A stretch of 64,000 nucleotides of DNA. Origin: JADJOY01 sp046331705 [NCBI: bacterium] (GTDB lineage Bacteria > JADJOY01). The translations under genes were made by a program, and so were the position numbers. The DNA lies in the NCBI GenBank assembly GCA_046331705.1, contig JAXLQJ010000006.1:124001-188000 (forward strand), read 5' to 3'. Under the pieces are notes generated by a model. The model saw only the letters and a program-made list of their open reading frames with translations. It was not told the DNA's origin and made no database searches. Shown here piece by piece: positions 54,723 to 62,503 of the stretch (its first letter is position 1; each line of letters starts with the position of its first letter).

Positions 54723-55640
54723 ATGGACGATCGCGAGACGGCGGCGGTGCTGGTGGACGAGCTGGAAGGGGATGCGGCGGAAGACCTCTTCGTCGCGGCG
54801 GGTGCCGACGCCGGGCGGCTGCGGCTCGCGCACCGGGCGGTGGCCGGTGGCGCGCGACTTCTCGGTTGCGGCGCTGTCGATCACTCGCTGGTGAACCGCG
54901 CCATCGGCCTCGGCTCGGCACGGCAGGCCGTCGCGGACGTGCAGGAGGCGGTGGACAGGTGGCTCGCCGAAGGTGGCGGGGAACGACTCTGGCTCGATCT
55001 GCCCGCCACGATCGTATCGGCCTGGCGACCCTGGCTGGACCGGCGGGGAGCGGTTTCGACGGGAGTGGGTCGACACTTGCTCGCGCACGACGGCGCGCTG
55101 CCGCCCGTGATCCGAAGCGGGATCGAGGTCGCGCGTGCGGCGCGCGACGAGGCAGCGGCGGTGAGCGCGCTCCTGGCGCGCGGCTTCGGGTTGCAGGGCG
55201 TGGCGGCAGCGATTCTCCGTGGCGCCGTGTGGCGGCCCCGTTGGCACGTGTTCGTCGGCCGCGTCGACGGACGGCGGATCGCCGCCGCATCGCTCTTCGT
55301 GAGCGGGGATCGGGCGTTCCTCGGCCCGAGCGCCACGGTGCCCGCGGCGCGCCGCCGGGGCGCGCATTTCACGCTCACGGCCATCGCGATTCGCGCCGCG
55401 CTCGACCTCGGCTGCCGCACGCTCGTGACCAGCGTGCCCGATGCCGGCAGCGGCGATGGCGCGCCCGTGCTGCGCAATCTCGAGCGTCTCGGCTTCCGGT
55501 GCTTCGCTTCCACGCGCGGATTCGCCGTCGCCGCGGGTGGGGTCGACGCGGTGGTGTCGCTGCCTCGACACGCCCGGGAGGCGCGGCGAGAATTCGCGCA
55601 TGTCGCTCACCCGCGCGCCAGTCGTCGGCCGATCGCGTGA
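54723..55640 (+). CDS. GNAT-like acetyltransferase
   Basis: A 305-residue protein. The N-terminal 170 residues are helix-rich and not recognised. The C-terminal 130 residues look like a GNAT fold: FVSGDRAFLGPSATVPAARRRGAHFTL has the acetyl-CoA loop-like RRRGAH followed by a helix, then GCRTLVTSVPDAG and APVLRNLERLGFR, which is the usual N-x-x-x-x-x-x-x-G-F end. The acceptor is unknown. GGGGAGG lies seven bases before the ATG. Its 3' end overlaps the ATPase gene by 41 bases, a long coupling. Confidence 0.72.
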   Translation: MDDRETAAVLVDELEGDAAEDLFVAAGADAGRLRLAHRAVAGGARLLGCGAVDHSLVNRAIGLGSARQAVADVQEAVDRWLAEGGGERLWLDLPATIVSAWRPWLDRRGAVSTGVGRHLLAHDGALPPVIRSGIEVARAARDEAAAVSALLARGFGLQGVAAAILRGAVWRPRWHVFVGRVDGRRIAAASLFVSGDRAFLGPSATVPAARRRGAHFTLTAIAIRAALDLGCRTLVTSVPDAGSGDGAPVLRNLERLGFRCFASTRGFAVAAGGVDAVVSLPRHAREARREFAHVAHPRASRRPIA

Positions 55641-58600
55641 GCTCGCTCAGCTCGCCCACGCGCTCGACGCCGCGGCACGCGGCGTCGGCAGCTTCTGGCT
55701 GCTGAGCGGCGAGGCCGGGATCGGCAAGAGCCGCCTGCTCGAGGAGGTCGCGTCGCTCGCCGAGCAGCGCCGGGCGCGCGTGCTGTGGGGGCGGTGCTGG
55801 GAAGCCGGGGGAGCGCCGGCGTTCTGGCCGTGGATCCAGGTGCTGCGGGTGATGGTCGCGTCGCTCGCCGAGGCCGACGCCGCGCGCATCGTGGGCAGCC
55901 GCGCCGCGGTCCTGGCCGAGCTCCTGCCGGAGCTCGCCTCGGGTGGAGCGGTCGCGACGGCCACGAGCCTCGCGGGTGAGCAGGCGCGCTTTCAGGTCCT
56001 GGACGCCGTGAGCGGGCTGATCGCGGACGTGGCGCGACGCGCTCCCCCGCTGGTGCTGGCCTTCGACGATTTTCACGCGGCCGATCCGTCGTCGGTGTTG
56101 CTGCTGGATTTCCTTGGCCGTGCCATCCGCGATCTACCGGTGGTGGTGGTGGCGAGCTTCCGCGAGCCGGACGCGACGCGTTCGCCGGTGGCGCCGTTGC
56201 TGGCGGCGCTCGCCCGCACGGCGAACCACCTCCCGCTCGGCCCGTTGCGCGGCGACGACGTCGCCGCGCTGGTCGCCGCCAGCGCCGCGGCCCCGCTCGA
56301 CGCCGCGCTCGAGGACGCCATTCGGCGGGCCACGGAGGGCAATCCGCTCTACGTGATCGAGATGACGCGGCTCTGCGAGGCGCGGCTCGCGCATCCGGAG
56401 CTCGCGCCCGTGGAGGTCGGCGGTTCCCGGATCGCGATTCCCGCGAGCCTCGCGAGCACGCTGCGCGCCCGGATCGACGCGACTCCGCTCGCCACGCGCG
56501 AGCTGCTGGAGGTGGGAGCGTTGCTCGGTCGCGAGTTCGCGCTCGGCGACGCCGCGAGCTTGCTCGACACCACGCTCGCCGACCTCGTCGCGCGCGTTCC
56601 GGCGGCGCTCGCGGACGCGTTGATTCGCGAGGTCTCACCCGCGCGCTTGCGGTTCTCCCACATCTTGATCAGGGACGTCTGTTACCAGGGGCTCGGCAGC
56701 GCCCGGCGCAGCGAGCTCCACGCGCGCCACGCCGAGTCGCTGGAGCGCGCGCTGGCCGCGGGCTCGGACCAGACCTCGTGGGCGGAGGCGGCACACCATT
56801 GGCTCGCGGCGGGCGTGGCGTGCCGCGCGCGGGCGATCGCCGCGCTGCGCCGCTCCGCCACCGCCGCGAGGCTCACCCACGCGTACGAGGACGCCGCGCA
56901 GGCGCTCGAGCGCGCGCTGCAGGCGTGGGACGCGGACTGCGTCGGCTGCGATCCGCGCGAGCGCGCCGAGATCCTCCTCGAGCTGGCGCGCGCGCGCAGC
57001 CTCGCCGGTGACGGTGTGGCGGCCGAGACCAGCTGCATCGCCGTCGCGGAGGTGGCGCGGCGTGTGTCGGATCCCACGCTCCTGGCGCGCGCCGCGCTCG
57101 AGCAGGGCGTGGTGCTGGTCTACGCGCGCGTCGACGCCAGCCTGGTCGCCGTGCTCGAGGAAGCGCTCGGCGCGCTGCCGGCGGGCGACTCGTCGCTGCG
57201 AGCCCGGTTGATGGCGCGTCTCGCGGCCGCCCAGCAACCCGCTCCCGACCCGTCGCAACCCATGGCGCTGGCGCGCGCCGCCATCGCGATGGCGCGCCGT
57301 GCGGGAGACGCGCCGGCGCTGCTGGAGGTGCTTCGCAACGGCGTGTCGGCGCTCATGGATTTCGCCGATCCGAGCGAGCGCATGGCGCTCAACGCGGAGC
57401 ACGTGGCGCTGGCGGAGCGCACCGGCGAGCGGGTCGACGCGTGGCGCGGCACGCTGCGGCTGGTCTTCGATCACGTCGAGGCCGGCGACGTCGCCGCCGC
57501 TCGGGCCGCCACCGAACGGGGCGCCCGGCTGGCGACGGCGATCGCGCATCCGTACTACCTCTGGCACGTGGAGGCGCTGCGCGCGCTGCACGCCATCCGC
57601 GCCGGCCGCTTCGCGGAGGGCGTGGCGCACGCGGACGAGGCGCGCCGGCTCGCGGAGCGTGCGCGCGACCCGAACGCCACGCGTAGTCTCGCGCTGCAGC
57701 GCTGGTGGCTTGCCCGGCTGCGGGGCGACGCGCCGCTCACGCACCAGGCCATCGACGCGGTCGAGCGCAGCGTCGCAACACTTCCGGTGGCGCGGGTTCT
57801 CGGACGGCTGCTGCGCGCGCTCGCGGCGCTCGAGCACCCCACGGATTCCCACGCGCGGGGACGCGTTCGCGGCGAGCTTCTGAGCGAGGAGCTGCTCGGC
57901 GAGCTGCTCGCGATGGATGACCTCTCGACCCTCTCGACGGTGGCCGCGGTGGCCACGAGCGCGGACGATCCGGTGCTCGCCCTGCGCGTCCACGAGCGGC
58001 TCGCACCGCACGCGCACCGCTGCGTGAGCTGGGGGCTCTTCGGGATGTTCGCCGAAGGGCCGGTGAGCGCCCCGCTCGGCCGCCTGGCCGCGGTGGCGGG
58101 GCGACTCGACGAGGCGCGCGAGTCGCTCGAGGATGCCCTCGCGCGCTCACGGGCGCAGCAGCTTCGGCCTTACGTCGCGGCGTCGGCGCTCGATCTGGCG
58201 TGCGTCCTCGAGCGCGCGGCGCGCGATCGGGATCGGGCGGCAGCGCTTCGCGGCGAAGCTCGTGCGATCGCCGAGGAGCTGGGGATGGATGCGCTCGCGC
58301 GGCGGGCGGCCACCGGCGCCCAGGATGATGCCGGCGCCGACCCTCGTGGCGATGCGGCAGCGGTGGCGGCGATCGACTCCTCGGTTGCGACCGCCGCGAC
58401 GGCCGCCGCGCCCGCGGCCTCGCTCGTGTTCGAGCTCAGGCGCGCCGGGGAGACCTGGGAGGTGTCGCGCGCGGGCCGGACCGTCCATCTTCGCGACAGC
58501 AAGGGGCTGCGCATGTTGGGCGCGCTCGTCGACGAGCCGCGCCGCGAGCGACACGTCCTCGATCTGGTGGCGCTCGCCGACGGCGGTGCCGGCGACGGCA

Positions 58601-58959
58601 ACGGCGTGATCGATCGCGGCGATGCCGGCGAGCTGCTCGATGCCCGCGCCCGCGACGCCTATCGCCAGCGCGCCATGGAGCTGCGCGCCGAGCTCGAGGA
58701 GGCGGAGCGCTGGAACGACGCGGCGCGCGCCCAACGCGCCCACGGCGAGCTCGACGCGCTGAGCGAGGAGTTGGCGCGCGGCGTGGGACTCGGCGGACGC
58801 GATCGTCGTGCCGCTGGTGCCGCCGAGCGCGCCCGCGTCAACGTGCAGCGCCGGCTGCGCGACGCCATCCGGCGCATCGAGGAGCAGGACCTCGAGCTGG
58901 GACGCCACCTGGCGCGGGCGATCCGCACCGGGACCTTCTGCTCGTACGATCCGGTGTGA
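55600..58959 (+). CDS. Large AAA/STAND-type ATPase with TPR-like region and conserved C-terminal domain
   Basis: A 1119-residue protein. The N-terminal P-loop ATPase (residues 1-260; GRSRELAQL, Walker A GEAGIGKSR, Walker B LVLAFDDFHAAD) matches the module of LuxR-type and adenylate-cyclase-associated signalling ATPases. Residues 260-900 are helical repeats of TPR type. The last 200 residues have a small beta domain (WEVSRAGRTVHLRDSKGLRML), an acidic linker and a helical end (AERARVNVQRRLRDAIRRI, then TGTFCSYDPV). That end recurs in Deltaproteobacterial ATPases in my memory. No DNA-binding domain is seen. The start overlaps the GNAT gene by 41 bases. Confidence 0.85.
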   Translation: MSLTRAPVVGRSRELAQLAHALDAAARGVGSFWLLSGEAGIGKSRLLEEVASLAEQRRARVLWGRCWEAGGAPAFWPWIQVLRVMVASLAEADAARIVGSRAAVLAELLPELASGGAVATATSLAGEQARFQVLDAVSGLIADVARRAPPLVLAFDDFHAADPSSVLLLDFLGRAIRDLPVVVVASFREPDATRSPVAPLLAALARTANHLPLGPLRGDDVAALVAASAAAPLDAALEDAIRRATEGNPLYVIEMTRLCEARLAHPELAPVEVGGSRIAIPASLASTLRARIDATPLATRELLEVGALLGREFALGDAASLLDTTLADLVARVPAALADALIREVSPARLRFSHILIRDVCYQGLGSARRSELHARHAESLERALAAGSDQTSWAEAAHHWLAAGVACRARAIAALRRSATAARLTHAYEDAAQALERALQAWDADCVGCDPRERAEILLELARARSLAGDGVAAETSCIAVAEVARRVSDPTLLARAALEQGVVLVYARVDASLVAVLEEALGALPAGDSSLRARLMARLAAAQQPAPDPSQPMALARAAIAMARRAGDAPALLEVLRNGVSALMDFADPSERMALNAEHVALAERTGERVDAWRGTLRLVFDHVEAGDVAAARAATERGARLATAIAHPYYLWHVEALRALHAIRAGRFAEGVAHADEARRLAERARDPNATRSLALQRWWLARLRGDAPLTHQAIDAVERSVATLPVARVLGRLLRALAALEHPTDSHARGRVRGELLSEELLGELLAMDDLSTLSTVAAVATSADDPVLALRVHERLAPHAHRCVSWGLFGMFAEGPVSAPLGRLAAVAGRLDEARESLEDALARSRAQQLRPYVAASALDLACVLERAARDRDRAAALRGEARAIAEELGMDALARRAATGAQDDAGADPRGDAAAVAAIDSSVATAATAAAPAASLVFELRRAGETWEVSRAGRTVHLRDSKGLRMLGALVDEPRRERHVLDLVALADGGAGDGNGVIDRGDAGELLDARARDAYRQRAMELRAELEEAERWNDAARAQRAHGELDALSEELARGVGLGGRDRRAAGAAERARVNVQRRLRDAIRRIEEQDLELGRHLARAIRTGTFCSYDPV

Positions 58960-58976
58960 CTCGCGAGAGCGGCGGA

Positions 58977-59888
58977 TCAGGCCAGGCCGGCCAGGGATTT
59001 CACCTTGTCGAGCCGCGCGCGAACGTCGGGAAACGCGAAGCGATCGCGGTAGCCGGGCATCAGCTTCTCGAGCTCGCCGATGCGCTTGGCCGGATCGGGG
59101 TGGGTCTTGAAGAGCACCGAGCTCTTGTAGCCGACGATGCCGCCGAGGGTTTGGAGGAAGCCCTCGAGCCCCTTCGGGTTGTAGCCCACGCGCGACGCGA
59201 ACTCGGTGCCGAGGCGATCGGCCTCGTACTCCTTCGATTGGTCGAGGCCGGTCTCGAAGATGACCTTGGTGGCCTCGTCGACGAGCCCCGCGAACATCTC
59301 CGGGTTCGCTTCCAGCGCGGCGGCACCGGCCTGCGCCGCGCCCTGCAGGATCTTGCCGCGCTGGAGCACCGTGATGGTGTGCTTCTGCGTGACGTGGGCG
59401 ATCTCGTGGCCGATCACGCCGGCCAGCTCCGCCTCGCTCCTGCAACCCTTGAGCGTGCCCTTGGTGATGAACACGTAGCCGCCGGGCGCCGCGAGCGCGT
59501 TGGGCGCGTCGTCGTTGAGCACCAGGAAGTGATAGGGGATGTCGGGGCGATCGGAGTTGAGCGCGATCGCCGAGCCCAAGGTGTTCACGTATTTGTTGAG
59601 GATCGCCGCTTGATTGCCGGCGCCTCGATACTCGCCGCCGAAGCGGTTCACGATCTGGACCGCGATGGCGCCGCCGATCGCCACCTCTTCCTCGTACGCG
59701 ATCGGCGCGACACCCTCGAGGGCCGTGCCCGCGCCCCCCACGATGCCGGCGAGCTTCTTGTCGCCGGTGGCGGCGTACGTGATGTTCTGCGCCGCCTTGC
59801 CGAGCCCGGAGCAACCGGCGGCGGAGGCGAGCAGCGCCGCCGCCGTGATCGTCACCAGGCCGATGGCCGCGAGTGCGGATCGATTCAT
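58977..59888 (-). CDS. M48 family zinc metalloprotease, lipoprotein
   Basis: A 303-residue lipoprotein (Cys26 after SAAG). The zinc site is HEIAH (161-165), followed by H170, and the third ligand Glu lies in KEYEADRLG near residue 225. This is the BepA/LoiP/YggG-type periplasmic M48 protease that degrades or repairs outer-membrane assembly intermediates. AAGGAG lies seven bases before the ATG. It is 23 bases after the SH3 gene on the same strand, so one operon. It converges on the ATPase gene with 17 bases between. Confidence 0.93.
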   Translation of the reverse strand: MNRSALAAIGLVTITAAALLASAAGCSGLGKAAQNITYAATGDKKLAGIVGGAGTALEGVAPIAYEEEVAIGGAIAVQIVNRFGGEYRGAGNQAAILNKYVNTLGSAIALNSDRPDIPYHFLVLNDDAPNALAAPGGYVFITKGTLKGCRSEAELAGVIGHEIAHVTQKHTITVLQRGKILQGAAQAGAAALEANPEMFAGLVDEATKVIFETGLDQSKEYEADRLGTEFASRVGYNPKGLEGFLQTLGGIVGYKSSVLFKTHPDPAKRIGELEKLMPGYRDRFAFPDVRARLDKVKSLAGLA

Positions 59889-59911
59889 CGAGATGCTCCT
59901 TCGGTTCGCGC

Positions 59912-60439
59912 TCATTCCGCGTACTCGCCGAGCTTGCCTTCCTTGAGGAAGCCCTCGATCTCCTTCTTGGAGATCGCCACCTGCTCCATGCGTTTCACCG
60001 CCGCCACCGATTCCGGCGAGATCGCCTTGGCCTGGGCGTACTTTTCCGCCATCGGGCTCAGGCCGCGCGCCGCGCGTCCGGACTCGGCCTCCTTCACGTA
60101 GTCGTTCCGGGAGCCGCCCGCGCCCAGGCTCGCGAGCACGCTGCCGCCGGTGTCGGGCTTGTCGGCGGAGACCTTCAGCTTGTGGACCCAGCCGGTCTTC
60201 CCCGCTGCTTGAACCTGGACCCACGAGCCGTCGCGGCTCACCACCGTGAGCTCGGTGCCGCGCGCCACCGGCGCGACTTCCGCGGCGCTGGCGTCGGCGG
60301 CGGCGCGCAGCGTCACCCCTTCGGCGCGAACGTAGAGCGTCTCGGCGCGAGCCTGCGTGCCGAACGCGAGGAGCACCGCCGCGGCGAGTGCCGCGCGGAT
60401 CGCATGAGAGCGTCGATGACGTGAGCGTTGCTCGGTCAT
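59912..60439 (-). CDS. Exported SH3b-domain protein
   Basis: A 175-residue protein with a signal peptide (QARA cleavage) and a bacterial SH3 domain at about 35-92 (LYVRAEGVTLRAAADASAAE, GTELTVVSRDGSWVQVQ, GKTGWVH). The rest is helical, with KEIEGFLKEGKLGEYAE at the end. SH3b domains bind peptidoglycan or peptides. Its pairing with an M48 protease on one transcript is frequent in Deltaproteobacteria as far as I recall, and suggests a cell-envelope quality-control role. Confidence 0.87.
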   Translation of the reverse strand: MTEQRSRHRRSHAIRAALAAAVLLAFGTQARAETLYVRAEGVTLRAAADASAAEVAPVARGTELTVVSRDGSWVQVQAAGKTGWVHKLKVSADKPDTGGSVLASLGAGGSRNDYVKEAESGRAARGLSPMAEKYAQAKAISPESVAAVKRMEQVAISKKEIEGFLKEGKLGEYAE

Positions 60440-60522
60440 GGTGCGATACGCCTCTTCGTCGCTGCGCGGCCCGGGCGCGCGCCGCGATCGTCTCCGTGCG
60501 ATCGAGATCGATCGACCCTCGG

Positions 60523-60551
60523 CATTTACCTCCCGGCCCGAGGCCGGTCAA
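60523..60551 (-). promoter_or_regulatory. Promoter of the SH3-M48 operon
   Basis: On the minus strand TTGACC (60546-60551), 17 bp, TAAATG (60523-60528). It predicts a leader of about 77 bases that contains a GATCGAGATCGATCGA run. Confidence 0.55.
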
Positions 60552-60642
60552 TTCCGCGTTCCACGGCGTTCCGCGCGCCACGGCCCGGAATCGCACGGCG
60601 CGCGCCGCCGTGCTCGGCTGCTTCGCCGTTTGCGCCGGGGTG

Positions 60643-60702
60643 CTTCGTGAAACGAAGATTCGTCTCGTAGACTTGACGTTCCGATCATCGAAATACTAAT
60701 TT
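60643..60702 (+). promoter_or_regulatory. TetR promoter region with dyads
   Basis: TTGACG (60673-60678), 18 bp, TAATTT (60697-60702), the ATG seven bases further on. The spacer contains TTcCGATcATCGaAA (60679-60693), a palindrome with one mismatched pair. Upstream, CTTCGT-GAA-ACGAAG (60643-60657) and ACGAA-GA-TTCGT (60652-60663) share an arm. This 70-base stretch is much more AT-rich than its surroundings. Confidence 0.5.
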
Positions 60703-60708
60703 CAAAAA

Positions 60709-61422
60709 ATGACGAATCGACAGCGCTCGCGAGCACGGCCGGCGTTGCGCGTGGCGAGCGCGGCGGACGCGGCGAAGCCCCGCATTCGCGAGGCGCGCCG
60801 CAATCTCTACCGTCAGGCGATCCTCGACGCCGCGGAAAAGGTCTTCGCCGAGGAAGGTTTCGAGGGCGCCAAGATGCAGCACATCGCGTCCGAGGCGGGG
60901 ATTTCCCTCGGTACGCTCTACGGCATCTTCGACGGCAAGACCGAGCTCTACAGCGCGATCCAGGAGACGCGCGGCGCGGAGATGCTCGAGCACGTGGCCC
61001 ACGAGGCCGCGCGCGGCGAGGGCGTGATCGATTTCGTGCTGGCCGGGATCGCCGCGTACGTGCGCTTCCTGGTGGCGCGGCCCAACTACCTGCGCATGCA
61101 CCTGCGCGACGGGCACGCGTGGGGGATCTTCGACACCCTCAAGGTGCCGGCGCAGGAAGAGCAGTGGACCCGCGGCTTCGACCTCCTCGAAAGCAGCTTC
61201 GCGCGCGGCATCGCCGAGGGCGTCTTCGTGTCGCTCGATCCCGCGCTGATGGCGCGGATCACGCTCGCCACCCACCAGATCTGGATGGCCGAGTGGGTGG
61301 AGAAGGGCATGAGCGGCGATCCCGCCGAGCTGGTGCGCGCCATCCAGGCGCACACCTTGCGCGCGTTCTGCCGGCCCGCGGTCGTGGCCGAGTGGATGGC
61401 GAAGCTCGACGAGCACGCATGA
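60709..61422 (+). CDS. TetR family transcriptional regulator
   Basis: A 237-residue regulator. The HTH at about residues 33-80 reads AILDAAEKVFAEEGFEGAKM, QHIASEAGISLGTLYGIFDGK, typical of TetR. The ligand domain is 90-230 and hydrophobic. No ribosome site precedes the ATG and the promoter is close to it, so the message may be leaderless. It is followed after 34 bases by an SDR and a GMC oxidoreductase gene, which it probably controls. The dyads at its promoter are candidate operators. Confidence 0.94.
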   Translation: MTNRQRSRARPALRVASAADAAKPRIREARRNLYRQAILDAAEKVFAEEGFEGAKMQHIASEAGISLGTLYGIFDGKTELYSAIQETRGAEMLEHVAHEAARGEGVIDFVLAGIAAYVRFLVARPNYLRMHLRDGHAWGIFDTLKVPAQEEQWTRGFDLLESSFARGIAEGVFVSLDPALMARITLATHQIWMAEWVEKGMSGDPAELVRAIQAHTLRAFCRPAVVAEWMAKLDEHA

Positions 61423-61456
61423 GCGGCGAACGCCGCCGGGAGAAGAGAGGAAACGA

Positions 61457-62503
61457 ATGGCGGCGACGCGATCGCTGGTGACGGGTGGGCTCGGCCTGGT
61501 GGGGCGCGACCTGGTGCGGGCGCTGGTGGCGCGCGGCGATCAGGTCACGGTCGTGGATTTGGGCGTGGGGCGCGCCCCGCTGCCCGAGGGCGTGCGCGGG
61601 CTCGCCATCGACATCCGCGACGCCGCGGCGGTGCGCGCGGCGTGCGAGGGGCAGGACGTGGTCTTCCACACCGCGTCCATCGTCCACACCCGGCGCAACC
61701 GCGAGGACGACGTGCGCGCGGTCAACGTGGACGGCACCCGCAACGTTCTGGATGCGTGCCGCGCCGCCCGCGTGCCGCGGCTGGTGTACGTATCGAGCGC
61801 CAGCGTGGTGTACGAGGGAAACGACATGGAAGGCGGCGACGAGTCGCTGCCGTACGCCCGCGTCACGCTCGCGCCCTATGCCGCCACCAAGGTGATCGCC
61901 GAGCGCGAGGTCCTCGCGGCGAACGGGCAGGGCGGCGTCGCGACCTGCGCGATCCGGCCCCACGTGGTCTTCGGGCCGGGGGATGTCCGCTTCCTGCCGG
62001 CGATCCTCGGTCGCGGGCGAGCGGGCAAGCTCACGTTCAAGGTGGGGCTCGCCGACAAGCTCTCGGACTTCACGTACGTCGAGAACGTGACCGATTCGCT
62101 CCTCGCCGCCGACGCGGCGCTGGCTCGTCCGAGCTCCCCCGCTGCCGGCCAGGCCTACTTCATCACCAACGGCGAGCCCATGGCGTTCTGGGATTTCGTG
62201 GGCGTGATCGCCGATGCGTGCGGGTTCGCCAAGCCGCGCTACCGCATGCCGTACGCGGTGGCGTACGCGGTGGCCACCGTCGTCGAGACCCTCGACACGC
62301 TGCGCGGCGGCACCTTCGGCGAGGAAGGGCGGCTCTCGCGTTTCAGCGTCCGCTATCTCTGCACGCATCACTGGTTCAAGATCGACAAGGCGCGGCGCGA
62401 TCTCGGCTGGACGCCACGGGTGTCGATCCGCGACGGGATCGCGCGCACGCTCGCCGCCCTCGACGGCGCGGGAACGCCGGCGCGCGCGGCGAAGGCCGCA
62501 TGA
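61457..62503 (+). CDS. 3-beta-HSD-like extended SDR
   Basis: A 348-residue protein. The Rossmann loop is VTGGLGLVGRDLV, then VFHTASIVHTR, Ser in LVYVSSASVVYEG and the Tyr-Lys pair in APYAATKVIAE. FTYVENVTDSLLAADAAL and the later hydrophobic VAYAVATVVETL match the 3-beta-hydroxysteroid dehydrogenase/NSDHL (sterol-4-alpha-carboxylate dehydrogenase) family, which also includes terpenoid and hopanoid enzymes. The ribosome site is GAGAGGAAACGA. Its stop overlaps the GMC gene start by four bases. Together with TetR they form a likely catabolic or lipid-modifying operon. Confidence 0.9.
   Translation: MAATRSLVTGGLGLVGRDLVRALVARGDQVTVVDLGVGRAPLPEGVRGLAIDIRDAAAVRAACEGQDVVFHTASIVHTRRNREDDVRAVNVDGTRNVLDACRAARVPRLVYVSSASVVYEGNDMEGGDESLPYARVTLAPYAATKVIAEREVLAANGQGGVATCAIRPHVVFGPGDVRFLPAILGRGRAGKLTFKVGLADKLSDFTYVENVTDSLLAADAALARPSSPAAGQAYFITNGEPMAFWDFVGVIADACGFAKPRYRMPYAVAYAVATVVETLDTLRGGTFGEEGRLSRFSVRYLCTHHWFKIDKARRDLGWTPRVSIRDGIARTLAALDGAGTPARAAKAA

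Noticed and set aside
55570-55660. Frameshift between the GNAT and ATPase genes
   Set aside because: Both proteins have complete domain ends and starts; the 41-base overlap is in different frames with a plausible ATG.
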